Assembly (NCBI GenBank): GCA_002389295.1
Contig: DGOE01000114.1
Location: 16,937-42,167 of the forward strand
DNA from: Flavobacteriales bacterium UBA4474
Lineage (GTDB): Bacteria > Bacteroidota > Bacteroidia > Flavobacteriales_D > Sanyastnellaceae
Direction of reading: 5' to 3'
DNA: 25,231 nt
The notes beneath the pieces were generated by a model that searched no databases, had not been told where the DNA came from, and saw only the letters and a program-made list of their open reading frames with translations. Shown piece after piece: positions 15,901 to 23,932 of the stretch. The stretch's first letter is position 1; every line of letters starts with the position of its first letter. The translations under genes and the position numbers were made by a program.

Positions 15901-16944
15901 TTAAGCCAATGGTCTGCGGCGCACTTTTCCAGTGTCGGTTTCTTCGAAGCGGGACACAAATTCCACATCCCGCGGCCGGGTGGCTCCTTTTCCAGACAAG
16001 GCTTCCAAGGCCGCCGCCGCCATGACGGAGTCTGCCTTGCCTTCCACCACCACCGCGATGCGTTCTCCGAGCTGGGCGTCGGCGCGTCCAGTGACATACC
16101 AGCGCCGGCCCTTCATGACAGGGTCGAGCACAGCGGAGAGTTCCCTTTCCAGCGCGGCAGGATGCACCTTCAACCCCCCGGAATTGATCACATCGTCCAG
16201 CCTGCCCAGCCAGCGGAACGCCCCGGGCGCATCGCCGTCATCCCAGGCGATGGCGTCTTGGGTCACCAATTGATGGACCCCGCGACCGGGAGCATCCACA
16301 ATCAATGCCCCGGCAGCATTGGAGCGCAATGAGACGCCGGGCAAGGGGAGGTAGCGGGGCGAACCCAGTGGCCTTGTGGCAATGTGCGTGAGGGTTTCGG
16401 TCATGCCGAACCCATGGTGGAGTGCGCAACCGCAGCGGGTGCCTTCGCGGTGCAGCTGCTCTTCCAAGTCAGGAGAGAGGGGGCCGCCTCCGAGCAGCAG
16501 GAGGTGGAACCGCTGGAGTTGGCCAGATTCCATCAAATGGCGCGCTTGCATGGGGGTGGCCACGGCAAACCCATAGCGGCCGTCCGCAGACCGTGCGGGC
16601 GGAGCCACCGGCGCGGCAGCGGGCTTGGAAACGGTGAGGTCCCAATCCAGAATCAGTGCGCGCCAGACCATCATGCTGCCACCGGTTCCACTCGCGGGCA
16701 AGGCCGACCACGCTGTCAACCCTTTGTTTTCTAGTCCAAAGTGCCGCGCTGTGGCCAGCGCCGAAGCCCGAACGGCATCGGGGTGGTAGGCGTGCAACAC
16801 AGGGTCTCCTGTGGTCCCCGAAGTCCGTGAAGTGGGTGTTCCCAATCGCCACGCCGCCGCCGCCGCGTCCAATGCGGCCATCCATGGCGCACCCGCAGTG
16901 GTGGCCGGTGGTGCCCCATGCCCGATGCGCCAAACGCTGTTCAT
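15901..16944 (-). CDS. menE: o-Succinylbenzoate-CoA ligase, short form
   Basis: A 347-residue AMP-forming ligase that activates o-succinylbenzoate with CoA. It is the short form usual in Bacteroidota, lacking most of the N-terminal subdomain of ~450-residue MenE. Motifs present are 'TSGTTGDP' (A3), 'HHGFGMTETLTHI' (A5), 'GRLDDVINSGGLKVHP' (A8) and 'TGKVRRRP' (A10, catalytic Lys). In A3 the residue after Pro is Val where most family members have Lys. The start at 16944 is chosen because its ATG overlaps the menC TGA as ATGA; the open frame upstream of it is menC read in another frame. Confidence 0.9.
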   Translation of the reverse strand: MNSVWRIGHGAPPATTAGAPWMAALDAAAAAWRLGTPTSRTSGTTGDPVLHAYHPDAVRASALATARHFGLENKGLTAWSALPASGTGGSMMVWRALILDWDLTVSKPAAAPVAPPARSADGRYGFAVATPMQARHLMESGQLQRFHLLLLGGGPLSPDLEEQLHREGTRCGCALHHGFGMTETLTHIATRPLGSPRYLPLPGVSLRSNAAGALIVDAPGRGVHQLVTQDAIAWDDGDAPGAFRWLGRLDDVINSGGLKVHPAALERELSAVLDPVMKGRRWYVTGRADAQLGERIAVVVEGKADSVMAAAALEALSGKGATRPRDVEFVSRFEETDTGKVRRRPLA

Positions 16945-18035
16945 GGGAGAATGGAGGACAGGTCCCACGTGTGCAGCTTGCCGTTGGCCTGTGCAGCGGG
17001 ATGATCCATGCGCAGGGTGCCGCCCGATACCACAAGCGGGGAGGGGATATTGTCCGTGAAAAGACTGCCGGTTCCCAGTCCTTGGGGCAAGGGCATGGGG
17101 TCTTCTGAAATCGCATCTGCCGCCCACTGGGCGATGGCGTTCAGGCCGACGTTGCTCTCCAACGCACTCGTGGCCCACCAGGCGGCATCGACTTCTGCGG
17201 CCAAGTCGATCCAGTGGTTGGCTTCGACGAAACCGCCAATCAGGCTGGGCTTCAAGATGATGTAGTCCGGTTTGACCAGGTGGAGGAGGTTGCGCCTTAG
17301 GGCCGTATCGTGGACCCCGATGAGCTCTTCATCCAAAGCGATGGGGATGGGCGACCCTTGGCAGACCAGCTGCATTTTCTTCCACTGACCGGGGCGAATG
17401 GGCTGCTCCACGCTGTGGATGTCGAAGCGTGCCAACCGCTCCAGTTTCTGGAGGGTGACCGCGGGATCGGCGTCATCCAACCCCCCGTTGGCGTCCAAGC
17501 GGAGGGTGATGTTGTCAGCGGGGGCGACCGACCGAATGGCCTCCAGACAAGCACACTCCTTTTCAAAGTCAAGGGCGCCCACCTTCATCTTCAGGGTGGT
17601 AAACCCGCGCTCGATCAGGGCGCAAGCCTGTTCAATCATGAATTCAGGAGAACCCATCCAAATCAGCCCATTGATGGGGATCGCCTGCCCCTCTGTAAAT
17701 CCGCTTGGAAACAGGGTGCGTTCGCCTTCGTTCAAGAGGTCAATCAGGGCGGTTTCCGCAGCAAACTTGACCGCGGGATACTGCAGGCTCATGGCCTTGG
17801 GGTCCAAGGTGCCGGAAGCGGCCAGTTTTTTGAGCTCCATCCGCGCCCGCGCTGCGCTTTCAGGACTCAACCCCGGAATGAGGCTGCATTCGCCAATGCC
17901 AATGCGCCCGTCTTCTTCCAGGTCGCGCGCCACCACAAAGAAGCTGGGCTTCTCCGTCAATACCCCCCGGGAAGTACCCGCGGGATGCTTGAAATGGAGC
18001 ATGCGCTCCACGATGGTGATTTCCAGTCCGGTCAT
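16941..18035 (-). CDS. menC: o-Succinylbenzoate synthase
   Basis: A 364-residue enolase-superfamily enzyme that dehydrates SHCHC to o-succinylbenzoate. The catalytic Lys pair lies in 'TLKMKVGA' (near residue 153) and 'LILKPSLIGG' (near 260; seen as IILKPS), and the metal ligands are in 'LRLDANGG', 'SVEQP' and 'ALDEEL'. The start MTGLEITIVERMLHF at 18035 is chosen because its ATG overlaps the menA TGA (ATGA); the longer open frame is only the reverse reading of menA. It is followed by menE, also with an ATGA overlap. Confidence 0.95.
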   Translation of the reverse strand: MTGLEITIVERMLHFKHPAGTSRGVLTEKPSFFVVARDLEEDGRIGIGECSLIPGLSPESAARARMELKKLAASGTLDPKAMSLQYPAVKFAAETALIDLLNEGERTLFPSGFTEGQAIPINGLIWMGSPEFMIEQACALIERGFTTLKMKVGALDFEKECACLEAIRSVAPADNITLRLDANGGLDDADPAVTLQKLERLARFDIHSVEQPIRPGQWKKMQLVCQGSPIPIALDEELIGVHDTALRRNLLHLVKPDYIILKPSLIGGFVEANHWIDLAAEVDAAWWATSALESNVGLNAIAQWAADAISEDPMPLPQGLGTGSLFTDNIPSPLVVSGGTLRMDHPAAQANGKLHTWDLSSILP

Positions 18036-18943
18036 GAGAGGGGGCTCAGGAAGAGAAACAAGGCCATGGCAAAGGTGCTCAAGGCCACTTTCTTGAGTTC
18101 TCCGTCCAATGCGGCGGGATCTTCGGTCCGAAAGACCAGGGCGAGGTGCTGGGCGTGCACCAGCCCGAAGAGCCCAAACCACAGTTGACCGCGCCAAGGG
18201 CCTTCGGCGTCGAGGGCCCAGAAAGCGAGCAGGGCCGTCCAAGCGCCCACCAGCAGAAAGGTGTGGTAGATTTTGCCCCGCTCGAAGCCCATCCGTACGA
18301 TGAGGGTGCGCTTTCCGGTTTGGGCATCGGAGAGGTGGTCCCGCAGGTTGTTGAGGTTCAAAACCGCCACACTGAGCAGGCCGATGGTCAGCGAGGGCAG
18401 CAGCCACCGCGCATCAAACCCACCGGTGATCAGGGCGGCAGTGCCTGCGACCCCTGCCACACCGAAAAACGCAAAAACGCTGATGTCGCCCAACCCGCTG
18501 TATCCATAAGGCCGGTTGCCCGCCGTGTAGGTGTAGGCTGCCGCGATGGCCACTGCACCCACCCCAATCCACAACAACAATTCGAACAGTGCATCGCCAA
18601 CGGCCAGCCACACCGTGGCCACGCCGGCGGCAAACGCCAGCAGGGCTGTTGCCGCGACCACGCGCTTCATGGTGGCCGCCGATATCCTGCCCGAGGCGAC
18701 CGCGCGGTCACCCCGTTCGAGGCCTTCAGCGGTGTCCGCGCCGTTCACGAAGTCGCCCAAGTCATTGGCAAAATTGGCCAAGACCTGCAGCAGCAACACC
18801 GTGATCAGGCAGCCCCAAAACAGCGGTTGGAACCGGGCGGCATCCACCCCGGCCGCAGCAGCGAGTGCCCCGCCGGTCAATACACAAGCACTGGCCAGCG
18901 GCAGGGTGCGCAGCCTGGCTGCTCCGATGAGGTCGCCCAACAT
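18032..18943 (-). CDS. menA: 1,4-dihydroxy-2-naphthoate polyprenyltransferase
   Basis: A 303-residue UbiA-superfamily membrane enzyme that attaches the polyprenyl tail to DHNA, giving demethylmenaquinone. The first Asp-rich motif is 'NFANDLGDFVNGADT' (near residues 62-76) and the second is 'NNLRDHLSDAQTGKRTL' (near 198-214). About eight or nine hydrophobic segments run through the chain, as expected. The six-base gap after menB and the 4-base overlap with menC place it in the operon. Confidence 0.95.
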   Translation of the reverse strand: MLGDLIGAARLRTLPLASACVLTGGALAAAAGVDAARFQPLFWGCLITVLLLQVLANFANDLGDFVNGADTAEGLERGDRAVASGRISAATMKRVVAATALLAFAAGVATVWLAVGDALFELLLWIGVGAVAIAAAYTYTAGNRPYGYSGLGDISVFAFFGVAGVAGTAALITGGFDARWLLPSLTIGLLSVAVLNLNNLRDHLSDAQTGKRTLIVRMGFERGKIYHTFLLVGAWTALLAFWALDAEGPWRGQLWFGLFGLVHAQHLALVFRTEDPAALDGELKKVALSTFAMALFLFLSPLS

Positions 18944-18949
18944 GCGCGG

Positions 18950-19774
18950 TCAGGGAAACTTCGGGTACTGTTTGAAATCCGGATCGCGCTTTTCGAGGAA
19001 GGCGTTTTTGCCCTCCTGAGCCTCCTCCATGAGGTAGTACATCAGGGTGGCGTCCCCCGCAAATTCCATCAGTCCAGCCTGTCCATCGAGCTCGGCGTTG
19101 AGTCCGCGCTTGATCATGCGGATGGCCAGCGGCGACCGCTTCATGATGGTCTTGCACCACTTCACGTAGGTTTCTTCGAGCCGCTCCAAGGGCACGACCG
19201 TATTGACCAATCCCATCGATTCTGCCTCCGCGGCCGAGTATTGCTCGCACAAGAACCAGATTTCACGGGCTTTTTTCTGACCCACATGACGGGCGAGGTA
19301 ACTGGAGCCGAAGCCCGCGTCGAAACTGCCCACCTTGGGGCCGGTCTGGCCAAATATGGCATTGTCCGAGGCGATGGTCAGGTCGCAGACCACGTGCAGC
19401 ACATGTCCGCCACCGATGGCATATCCGTTGACGGCAGCGATCACGGGCTTGGGCAACGACCGGATCTTTTTGTGCAGGTCGAGCACGTTGAGGCGGGGCA
19501 CACCGTCTCCGCCGATATAGCCTCCCGTGCCCTTGACGTTTTGGTCACCACCACTGCAAAAAGCCTTCTCCCCGGCGCCGGTCAGCACGACCACACCGAT
19601 GTCCTGCTGCTCACGGGCGATGTCCATGGCGTCCAACATTTCCATGTTGGTCTCCGGACGGAAGGCGTTGTAGACCTCCTGTCGGTCGATGGTGATGCGG
19701 GCGATGCCCTCGAAGAATTCGAAGCGGATGTCCTCGTATGCTTTGATCTGCTTCCAGTTTCTATCGTTGGCCAT
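18950..19774 (-). CDS. menB: 1,4-dihydroxy-2-naphthoyl-CoA synthase
   Basis: A 274-residue crotonase-fold enzyme that closes the ring of o-succinylbenzoyl-CoA. Signatures are 'FCSGGDQ', 'AAVNGYAIGGGHVLHVVCDL', 'FGQTGPKVGSFDAGFGSSYLAR' and the C-terminal 'YPKFP'. The QTG motif and the Trp in 'REIWFL' fit the bicarbonate-dependent (type I) MenB class. The frame is open from 19852, but MANDRNWKQI at 19774 matches the normal N-terminus. An 80-base gap after menD holds a perfect -7 element (19850-19857), so menB-menA-menC-menE may also be transcribed separately. Confidence 0.96.
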   Translation of the reverse strand: MANDRNWKQIKAYEDIRFEFFEGIARITIDRQEVYNAFRPETNMEMLDAMDIAREQQDIGVVVLTGAGEKAFCSGGDQNVKGTGGYIGGDGVPRLNVLDLHKKIRSLPKPVIAAVNGYAIGGGHVLHVVCDLTIASDNAIFGQTGPKVGSFDAGFGSSYLARHVGQKKAREIWFLCEQYSAAEAESMGLVNTVVPLERLEETYVKWCKTIMKRSPLAIRMIKRGLNAELDGQAGLMEFAGDATLMYYLMEEAQEGKNAFLEKRDPDFKQYPKFP

Positions 19775-19849
19775 GTGTGTGCTTTGTGTTGTGACAATGC
19801 CGGCCCGCTCCATGTTCGGATTGGGGTTCCCAAGAGTGGGAAAGGTGCA

Positions 19850-19857
19850 CAAAATTA
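19850..19857 (-). promoter_or_regulatory. Predicted internal -7 promoter element for menB
   Basis: The minus strand reads TAATTTTG, an exact TAnnTTTG match. It overlaps the menD stop codon (its TAA) and lies 75 bases before the menB ATG. No convincing -33 TTG is seen, so this is a candidate internal promoter only. Confidence 0.35.
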
Positions 19858-21558
19858 ACGTTGGACGGCCTGCATATAGCGCAGGTAGGCCGCGGCACTT
19901 TCCCCACCCGGTGTGGTCACCTCAAGCACCTTGGGGGCGTCACTTGGCGCCCACCAGTCGCGCAAGGCCGCTTTGAGCCCTTCCGCATCCTGCACTTGCT
20001 CGTGAATCAGGCCGTGGAGGTCGCACAAAGGCCGCAGTTCGGTCCCGTGCTGCCACTCGAAATGGGAGGCGGCCAAACCCGTACGTTCGGGGCCGTCCAG
20101 CCAACGGAAGATGCCGCCACCTCCATTGTGGATGACCGCGACCCTCAAGTTGGAAGGCAGGGGGTGGATGTGAAAGGCGTTGGCGTCATAGAGAAAGCCC
20201 AACTCGCCGGTGATCAGCGTTGTGGGAAATCCAGCCAGCGCCGAACCCAACGCTGTGGATGTACAGCCATCGATCCCGGCCACCCCGCGGTTGGACCAAG
20301 GGTGCCCCTCCGACCGGCCCGCAAAGAGCTGGGCATAGCGAACGGGGGTGGAATTGCCCAAGTGCAGGCGCCAATCTGCGGGGTGCGCCGCGTGCAGTAT
20401 GCCGTGCGCTTGAAGGTCACTCCAGGGTGCACCGCTCCAGGTTGCGGCGTGGTTGTCGCGCAGCCGGGTTTCAGTCTCCCACCATGCGCGGGTCCAGGCT
20501 GCGGTTTCCGCCGCCATGTCGCCGGTCGATGCCGCAAAGCGCGCCGCTCCCGCGGACAGGGCGTGCGACAGGTTGCAGGGCACGTTGTGGCCATGACCAC
20601 CGAATGCTTGCGGTGCACCTCCGCCGGCGTCGATGTGGAAGTGGTCCGGGCCGCCTTGGGCCAGCGCCGCGCGCAGCTTGCGCGAGAGCAGTGGCGCACC
20701 AAAAGTGACGATGAGGTCGGGTCTTGCGTCTTCCCAAGGCTTGCCTGACGCCTCCCAAGCAGCCAACCAACGGTCGCAAGCGGTGATCACAGGCAACCCG
20801 TCAAGGGCCATGCCTGAAGTGGAATCTCCCGCCAAGACGGCACACTTTGCCCAAGCGCGCAAATCGATGGGGTTCAGTGGCGCCGGCTGGGTTCCGCCCA
20901 ACAAGAGGATGCGCTCGCTCTTTTGAATGGCCTGCCCGAGGCGTTCGATCAGCACTGTTGCATCACCGTTGTCGGCAGGCCTTGAGGCGAGCGGGGCGGC
21001 AGTTTCGGGAGTACCGGAAGCAGCTTGAGGGTGTGCGGCGTCGGGGTAGAGGGGGGGGTCGAAGGGGCAATTGACATGGATGGGTCCATGCGCCCAGGCG
21101 GATGCCATGTCGTCAAGGAGGCCAACGGCAGCGGCGTCCGATGGGCAGTCCCAGGTGAAATCAGCCCGGACGTGGGTAGCGTGGATGCCCGCTTGGACCA
21201 TGGTCTGGCTTTGCCATTCGTCGTGCGCCCCCGCCGGGCGGTCTGCCGTCAAGCTCACCAAAGGGAGTCCGACGCGGTGTGCTTCTGCCAAGGCCGGTCC
21301 GTGGTGAAGGGATGCTGTGCCACTCGTGCAAGAGACGGCCACCGGCTGACCCAGGGCCTGCGCCATGCCCAGGGCGTGGTGGGCGGCGGACCGCTCATCC
21401 AAGGCCACGGCACTCGGAAGGCCCAATGGGCTAAAGGCTTGAATCAAGGGTGCATTGCGGGACCCGGGACTGAATACAATTCCGCCGAGTCCACGCTGGG
21501 CGAGTCCGGCGGCGAGACGTGCCGCGGACGCCATGGCCCCTGCACTTCCTGTATTCAT
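19855..21558 (-). CDS. menD: 2-succinyl-5-enolpyruvyl-6-hydroxy-3-cyclohexene-1-carboxylate synthase
   Basis: A 567-residue ThDP enzyme joining isochorismate and 2-oxoglutarate to make SEPHCHC. Motifs are 'IVFSPGSRNAPL', 'DERSAAHHALGMAQ' (with the Glu that activates ThDP), 'SCTSGTA', 'LTADRP' and the cofactor motif 'ITGELGFLYDANAF'. In that last motif the usual GD is GE, a conservative Asp-to-Glu change at a metal ligand. The ATG at 21558 overlaps the menF TGA (ATGA) and is preferred to a TTG nine bases upstream. There is no fusion to menF or menH. Confidence 0.95.
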   Translation of the reverse strand: MNTGSAGAMASAARLAAGLAQRGLGGIVFSPGSRNAPLIQAFSPLGLPSAVALDERSAAHHALGMAQALGQPVAVSCTSGTASLHHGPALAEAHRVGLPLVSLTADRPAGAHDEWQSQTMVQAGIHATHVRADFTWDCPSDAAAVGLLDDMASAWAHGPIHVNCPFDPPLYPDAAHPQAASGTPETAAPLASRPADNGDATVLIERLGQAIQKSERILLLGGTQPAPLNPIDLRAWAKCAVLAGDSTSGMALDGLPVITACDRWLAAWEASGKPWEDARPDLIVTFGAPLLSRKLRAALAQGGPDHFHIDAGGGAPQAFGGHGHNVPCNLSHALSAGAARFAASTGDMAAETAAWTRAWWETETRLRDNHAATWSGAPWSDLQAHGILHAAHPADWRLHLGNSTPVRYAQLFAGRSEGHPWSNRGVAGIDGCTSTALGSALAGFPTTLITGELGFLYDANAFHIHPLPSNLRVAVIHNGGGGIFRWLDGPERTGLAASHFEWQHGTELRPLCDLHGLIHEQVQDAEGLKAALRDWWAPSDAPKVLEVTTPGGESAAAYLRYMQAVQR

Positions 21559-22580
21559 TCGGCCCAATGGACAATCGGATCCAGAACAGCGCGGAGTTTG
21601 TTCCGCGTCTCATTCCATTCCGCAACGGGTTTGGATGCTGCCGTGATGCCGCCACCGGCGTAAGCCGTCAAGATTCCATCTTGCAACCGGGCACATCGGA
21701 GGTTCACGTAATACGATACTTGATTGGCCTGTTCAATGCCGACCCAGCCCGTGTAATACGCCCGGTCATGGCCCTCGTTGGCTGCAATGAAATCCAAGGC
21801 GAGCTTCCGGGGTGTGCCGCCGACCGCCGGGGTAGGGTGCAGTGCCGCAATCACATCGCTCAGCGGCCGCGTCGCCTCGAAGTCAATCCAGGTCCGCAAG
21901 TGCTCGATGGGGCCGTATTGGATGGTCTGCCTGTTTCCGGTAGCCAATGCCGTGCATCCCGACGCTTCCAATGCGGAGAGCGCCCCCTCGGTGACCAATT
22001 CCTGTTCTTCTTGTTCCTTGATGGTCCAAGGGTCGGATACGGCACCCATGTGTGCCATGCGGGTTCCTGCCAAGCAAGCGGTGCGGAATTGGGGCCAGTT
22101 TCCTTCAATGAGGGGTTCGGGAGAAGAACCAAACCAAGTGCCAATCTCGGGGTGGCGCATGGTCCAACTGAAGGATTCGGGGTGGGCCAGTGCGAGGCGC
22201 CGCACGATGTCTCCTATGTTTAATCCTTCCACCGCCACATTGAGCAGACTGGACAGCACCACTTTGCGCAATGGGCCCTCTGAAATGGCGTCCAGCGCTT
22301 TCTCCACATTGCTGATATGCTGCGACTTGAGCGTCCCATCGATGTGGCGAACGTGCGTTTTGGATGCAGGCCGGGCATCGCGCACAAGGGGCTCCATCAC
22401 CTCGGTGGTGCCCCGAATGACGATTTCATCGCAATTTTTGGCCTGTGACCACGGGTGGAGCCGAAAGCGCACCTCGCCTTGCTCGTCGGGAACGATCCGC
22501 TCCAACACATCGCTTCCTGGACGGTGAAACAGCACCTCCGTGGCCGTGTCAGCGGATTTCGGGTGGCCCTCGCGTGTCAT
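21555..22580 (-). CDS. menF: Isochorismate synthase (menaquinone-specific)
   Basis: A 341-residue chorismate-binding enzyme that isomerises chorismate to isochorismate. Family motifs are 'LRKVVLSS' (catalytic Lys), 'CLAGTR', 'HPTPAVGGTPR', 'YYTGWVG' and 'YAGGGITAASKPVAEWNETRNK'. No glutamine amidotransferase or lyase domain is attached, which fits isochorismate rather than anthranilate or PABA synthesis. The frame is open to 22631, but the ATG at 22580 forms an ATGA overlap with the thioesterase stop, so that start is chosen. It is coupled in the same way to menD downstream. Confidence 0.93.
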   Translation of the reverse strand: MTREGHPKSADTATEVLFHRPGSDVLERIVPDEQGEVRFRLHPWSQAKNCDEIVIRGTTEVMEPLVRDARPASKTHVRHIDGTLKSQHISNVEKALDAISEGPLRKVVLSSLLNVAVEGLNIGDIVRRLALAHPESFSWTMRHPEIGTWFGSSPEPLIEGNWPQFRTACLAGTRMAHMGAVSDPWTIKEQEEQELVTEGALSALEASGCTALATGNRQTIQYGPIEHLRTWIDFEATRPLSDVIAALHPTPAVGGTPRKLALDFIAANEGHDRAYYTGWVGIEQANQVSYYVNLRCARLQDGILTAYAGGGITAASKPVAEWNETRNKLRAVLDPIVHWAE

Positions 22581-23023
22581 CCTTTGGGGTTTGGGGATGG
22601 AATCAGCATGACCGTCAACCGACTGGTGCAAATGGCTTTGCCTTGCTCATCTTCAATGTCGATGTGCCAAACGTGGAGTTTGCCACCTTGGTGGTGCAGG
22701 GTGGCATTCCCCGTCACCCATCCGCTCTTCACGCTGCGCAAGTGGTTGGCATTGACCTCAATGCCCACGGCCGCTTTGCCTTGTGGTGCCGCAAGAAAAT
22801 GCGAGCCGACAGACCCCAACGTCTCCGCCAACACCACACTGGCCCCGCCATGCAGCAGTCCATATGGTTGGTGGGTCCGTTGGTCTACGGGCATCCGCCC
22901 TGTGACACGGCCAGGAGCAACCTCCAGGATTTCGATACCCAAGGCTTCGCTGATGGTGTTTCGACCCAGCGCCTTGAGCTTGTCCTCATCGGGCATTGCC
23001 GATGTGGGAGATTCCTCAGACAT
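22577..23023 (-). CDS. menI: Hotdog-fold thioesterase, probable DHNA-CoA hydrolase
   Basis: A 148-residue PaaI/4HBT-type hotdog protein. 'HQPYGLLHGGASVVLAETLGSVG' near residues 51-73 has the HGG turn and the catalytic Glu of the EntH/MenI group. The lead position in the men operon and the need for a DHNA-CoA hydrolase between MenB and MenA make MenI the natural call; the fold alone does not fix the substrate. An exact -7 element (TAAATTTG) stands seven bases before the ATG. The stop overlaps the menF start as ATGA. Confidence 0.85.
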   Translation of the reverse strand: MSEESPTSAMPDEDKLKALGRNTISEALGIEILEVAPGRVTGRMPVDQRTHQPYGLLHGGASVVLAETLGSVGSHFLAAPQGKAAVGIEVNANHLRSVKSGWVTGNATLHHQGGKLHVWHIDIEDEQGKAICTSRLTVMLIPSPNPKG

Positions 23024-23030
23024 CAGATGG

Positions 23031-23038
23031 CAAATTTA
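23031..23038 (-). promoter_or_regulatory. Predicted -7 element for the men operon
   Basis: The minus strand reads TAAATTTG, exactly TAnnTTTG, with seven bases to the menI ATG. If used, the men transcript would be nearly leaderless. No -33 TTG is seen at the usual spacing, so other upstream signals in the 217-base gap could also serve. Confidence 0.42.
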
Positions 23039-23212
23039 ACCGACGATGCAGCAGTGCGCCGCAGCCGGGGCATGGATGTTCCCAAGAACGGATGTGGAGG
23101 GAGGGCAATTTTTTTTTCGCCTGCAGAGGCAACGATTGCATTTCGTGTCGTCTTTACACTGGATGCGGCCTTAAAAAGCTGCATCGGTTTCAATATCCTT
23201 GCAGGTTTCGGA

Positions 23213-23230
23213 GGGGGCAGTAATGCCCCC
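23213..23230. terminator. Hairpin just after rsmG, possible terminator
   Basis: GGGGGCA and TGCCCCC form a perfect 7-bp stem with a GTAA loop, ten bases past the rsmG stop. On the plus strand it is followed by a T-rich run (TTCATTCTTTTT), but on the rsmG transcript no U-tract follows. The position suits the end of the sigma-rsmG operon. The rest of the 23024-23240 gap holds a weaker stem at 23162-23185 and a nine-T run near 23110. Confidence 0.45.
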
Positions 23231-23240
23231 TTCATTCTTT

Positions 23241-23930
23241 TTAGAGCGCCACGTGCACGAGCTGCTTCGCTTCAAACCAAGGGTCCTTCAACACTTCTGA
23301 CAAGGTCCAACGCGTCACGGTCTCTGAGACCGGCGCCAATTCCTGGTTCAGGTCTCCGCCTTTCAGGTAGAACACGCCATTGGGCAAACCGTGGCGTTGG
23401 TCTTCAGCAATCAGTGGCCGCACCCAGTCCAGAAAAACCGGCATTTTGGCGACCGCCCTGCTGGTCACAAAATCGAAGGGGGGGCGGTCCGTCAGGTCCT
23501 CCGCGCGGGCCCAGGCGCCTTCCACATTGGTCAGGCCCAAGGCGTCTGCGACGGCATTGACCACCTTCACCTTTTTGCCAATGGAGTCGCACAAGGTGAA
23601 ATGCACTTCCGGAAACAACACGGCAAGGGGGATGCCCGGAAACCCTCCACCCGTGCCCACATCGAGGATGCGCGCCTCAGGTTCAGGACGCATCAACCGG
23701 GCGATCGCCAAGCTGTGCAGGACATGGCGCGTGTAAAATTGGTCCATGTCCTTGCGCGAGATCAGGTTGATCTTGGCATTCCAGTCACGGTACAGTGGCC
23801 CCAGCGCAGCGAGTTGGTTGTGCTGTGTTTTGGAAATTTCGGGGATGGGGGTCCCGAGTTCAATGCCGTCTTGACCCAATGTTGCCAGGAGCGCGTCGAC
23901 GGCGCGGCGGTCATGTGCAGAAGGCTTCAC
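23241..23930 (-). CDS. rsmG: 16S rRNA (guanine-527-N7)-methyltransferase
   Basis: A 229-residue RsmG (GidB). It methylates G527 of 16S rRNA with SAM. Motifs are 'LYRDWNAKINLISRKDM' (near residues 46-62), 'HVLHSLAI', the SAM-binding 'ILDVGTGGGFPGIPLAV' (near 88-104), 'DSIGKKVKVV' and 'VTSRAVAKM'. The start is a GTG at 23930; no in-frame ATG exists before the conserved region. Only two bases separate it from the sigma factor stop, so the two genes are probably co-transcribed. Confidence 0.95.
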   Translation of the reverse strand: MKPSAHDRRAVDALLATLGQDGIELGTPIPEISKTQHNQLAALGPLYRDWNAKINLISRKDMDQFYTRHVLHSLAIARLMRPEPEARILDVGTGGGFPGIPLAVLFPEVHFTLCDSIGKKVKVVNAVADALGLTNVEGAWARAEDLTDRPPFDFVTSRAVAKMPVFLDWVRPLIAEDQRHGLPNGVFYLKGGDLNQELAPVSETVTRWTLSEVLKDPWFEAKQLVHVAL

Positions 23931-23932
23931 GC

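Noticed and set aside
17008..18188. Plus-strand frames opposite menC, up to 292 codons
   Set aside because: menC has all its catalytic residues on the minus strand; the opposite frames have no family features.
18146..19858. A 570-codon plus-strand frame across menA and menB
   Set aside because: It spans two certain genes on the minus strand and shows no domain; long antisense frames are common at this GC content.
23023..23235. A 70-codon basic minus-strand frame filling most of the gap before menI
   Set aside because: It runs through hairpins and the predicted men promoter, has no recognisable motif and ends on the menI start; chance openness is the simpler reading.
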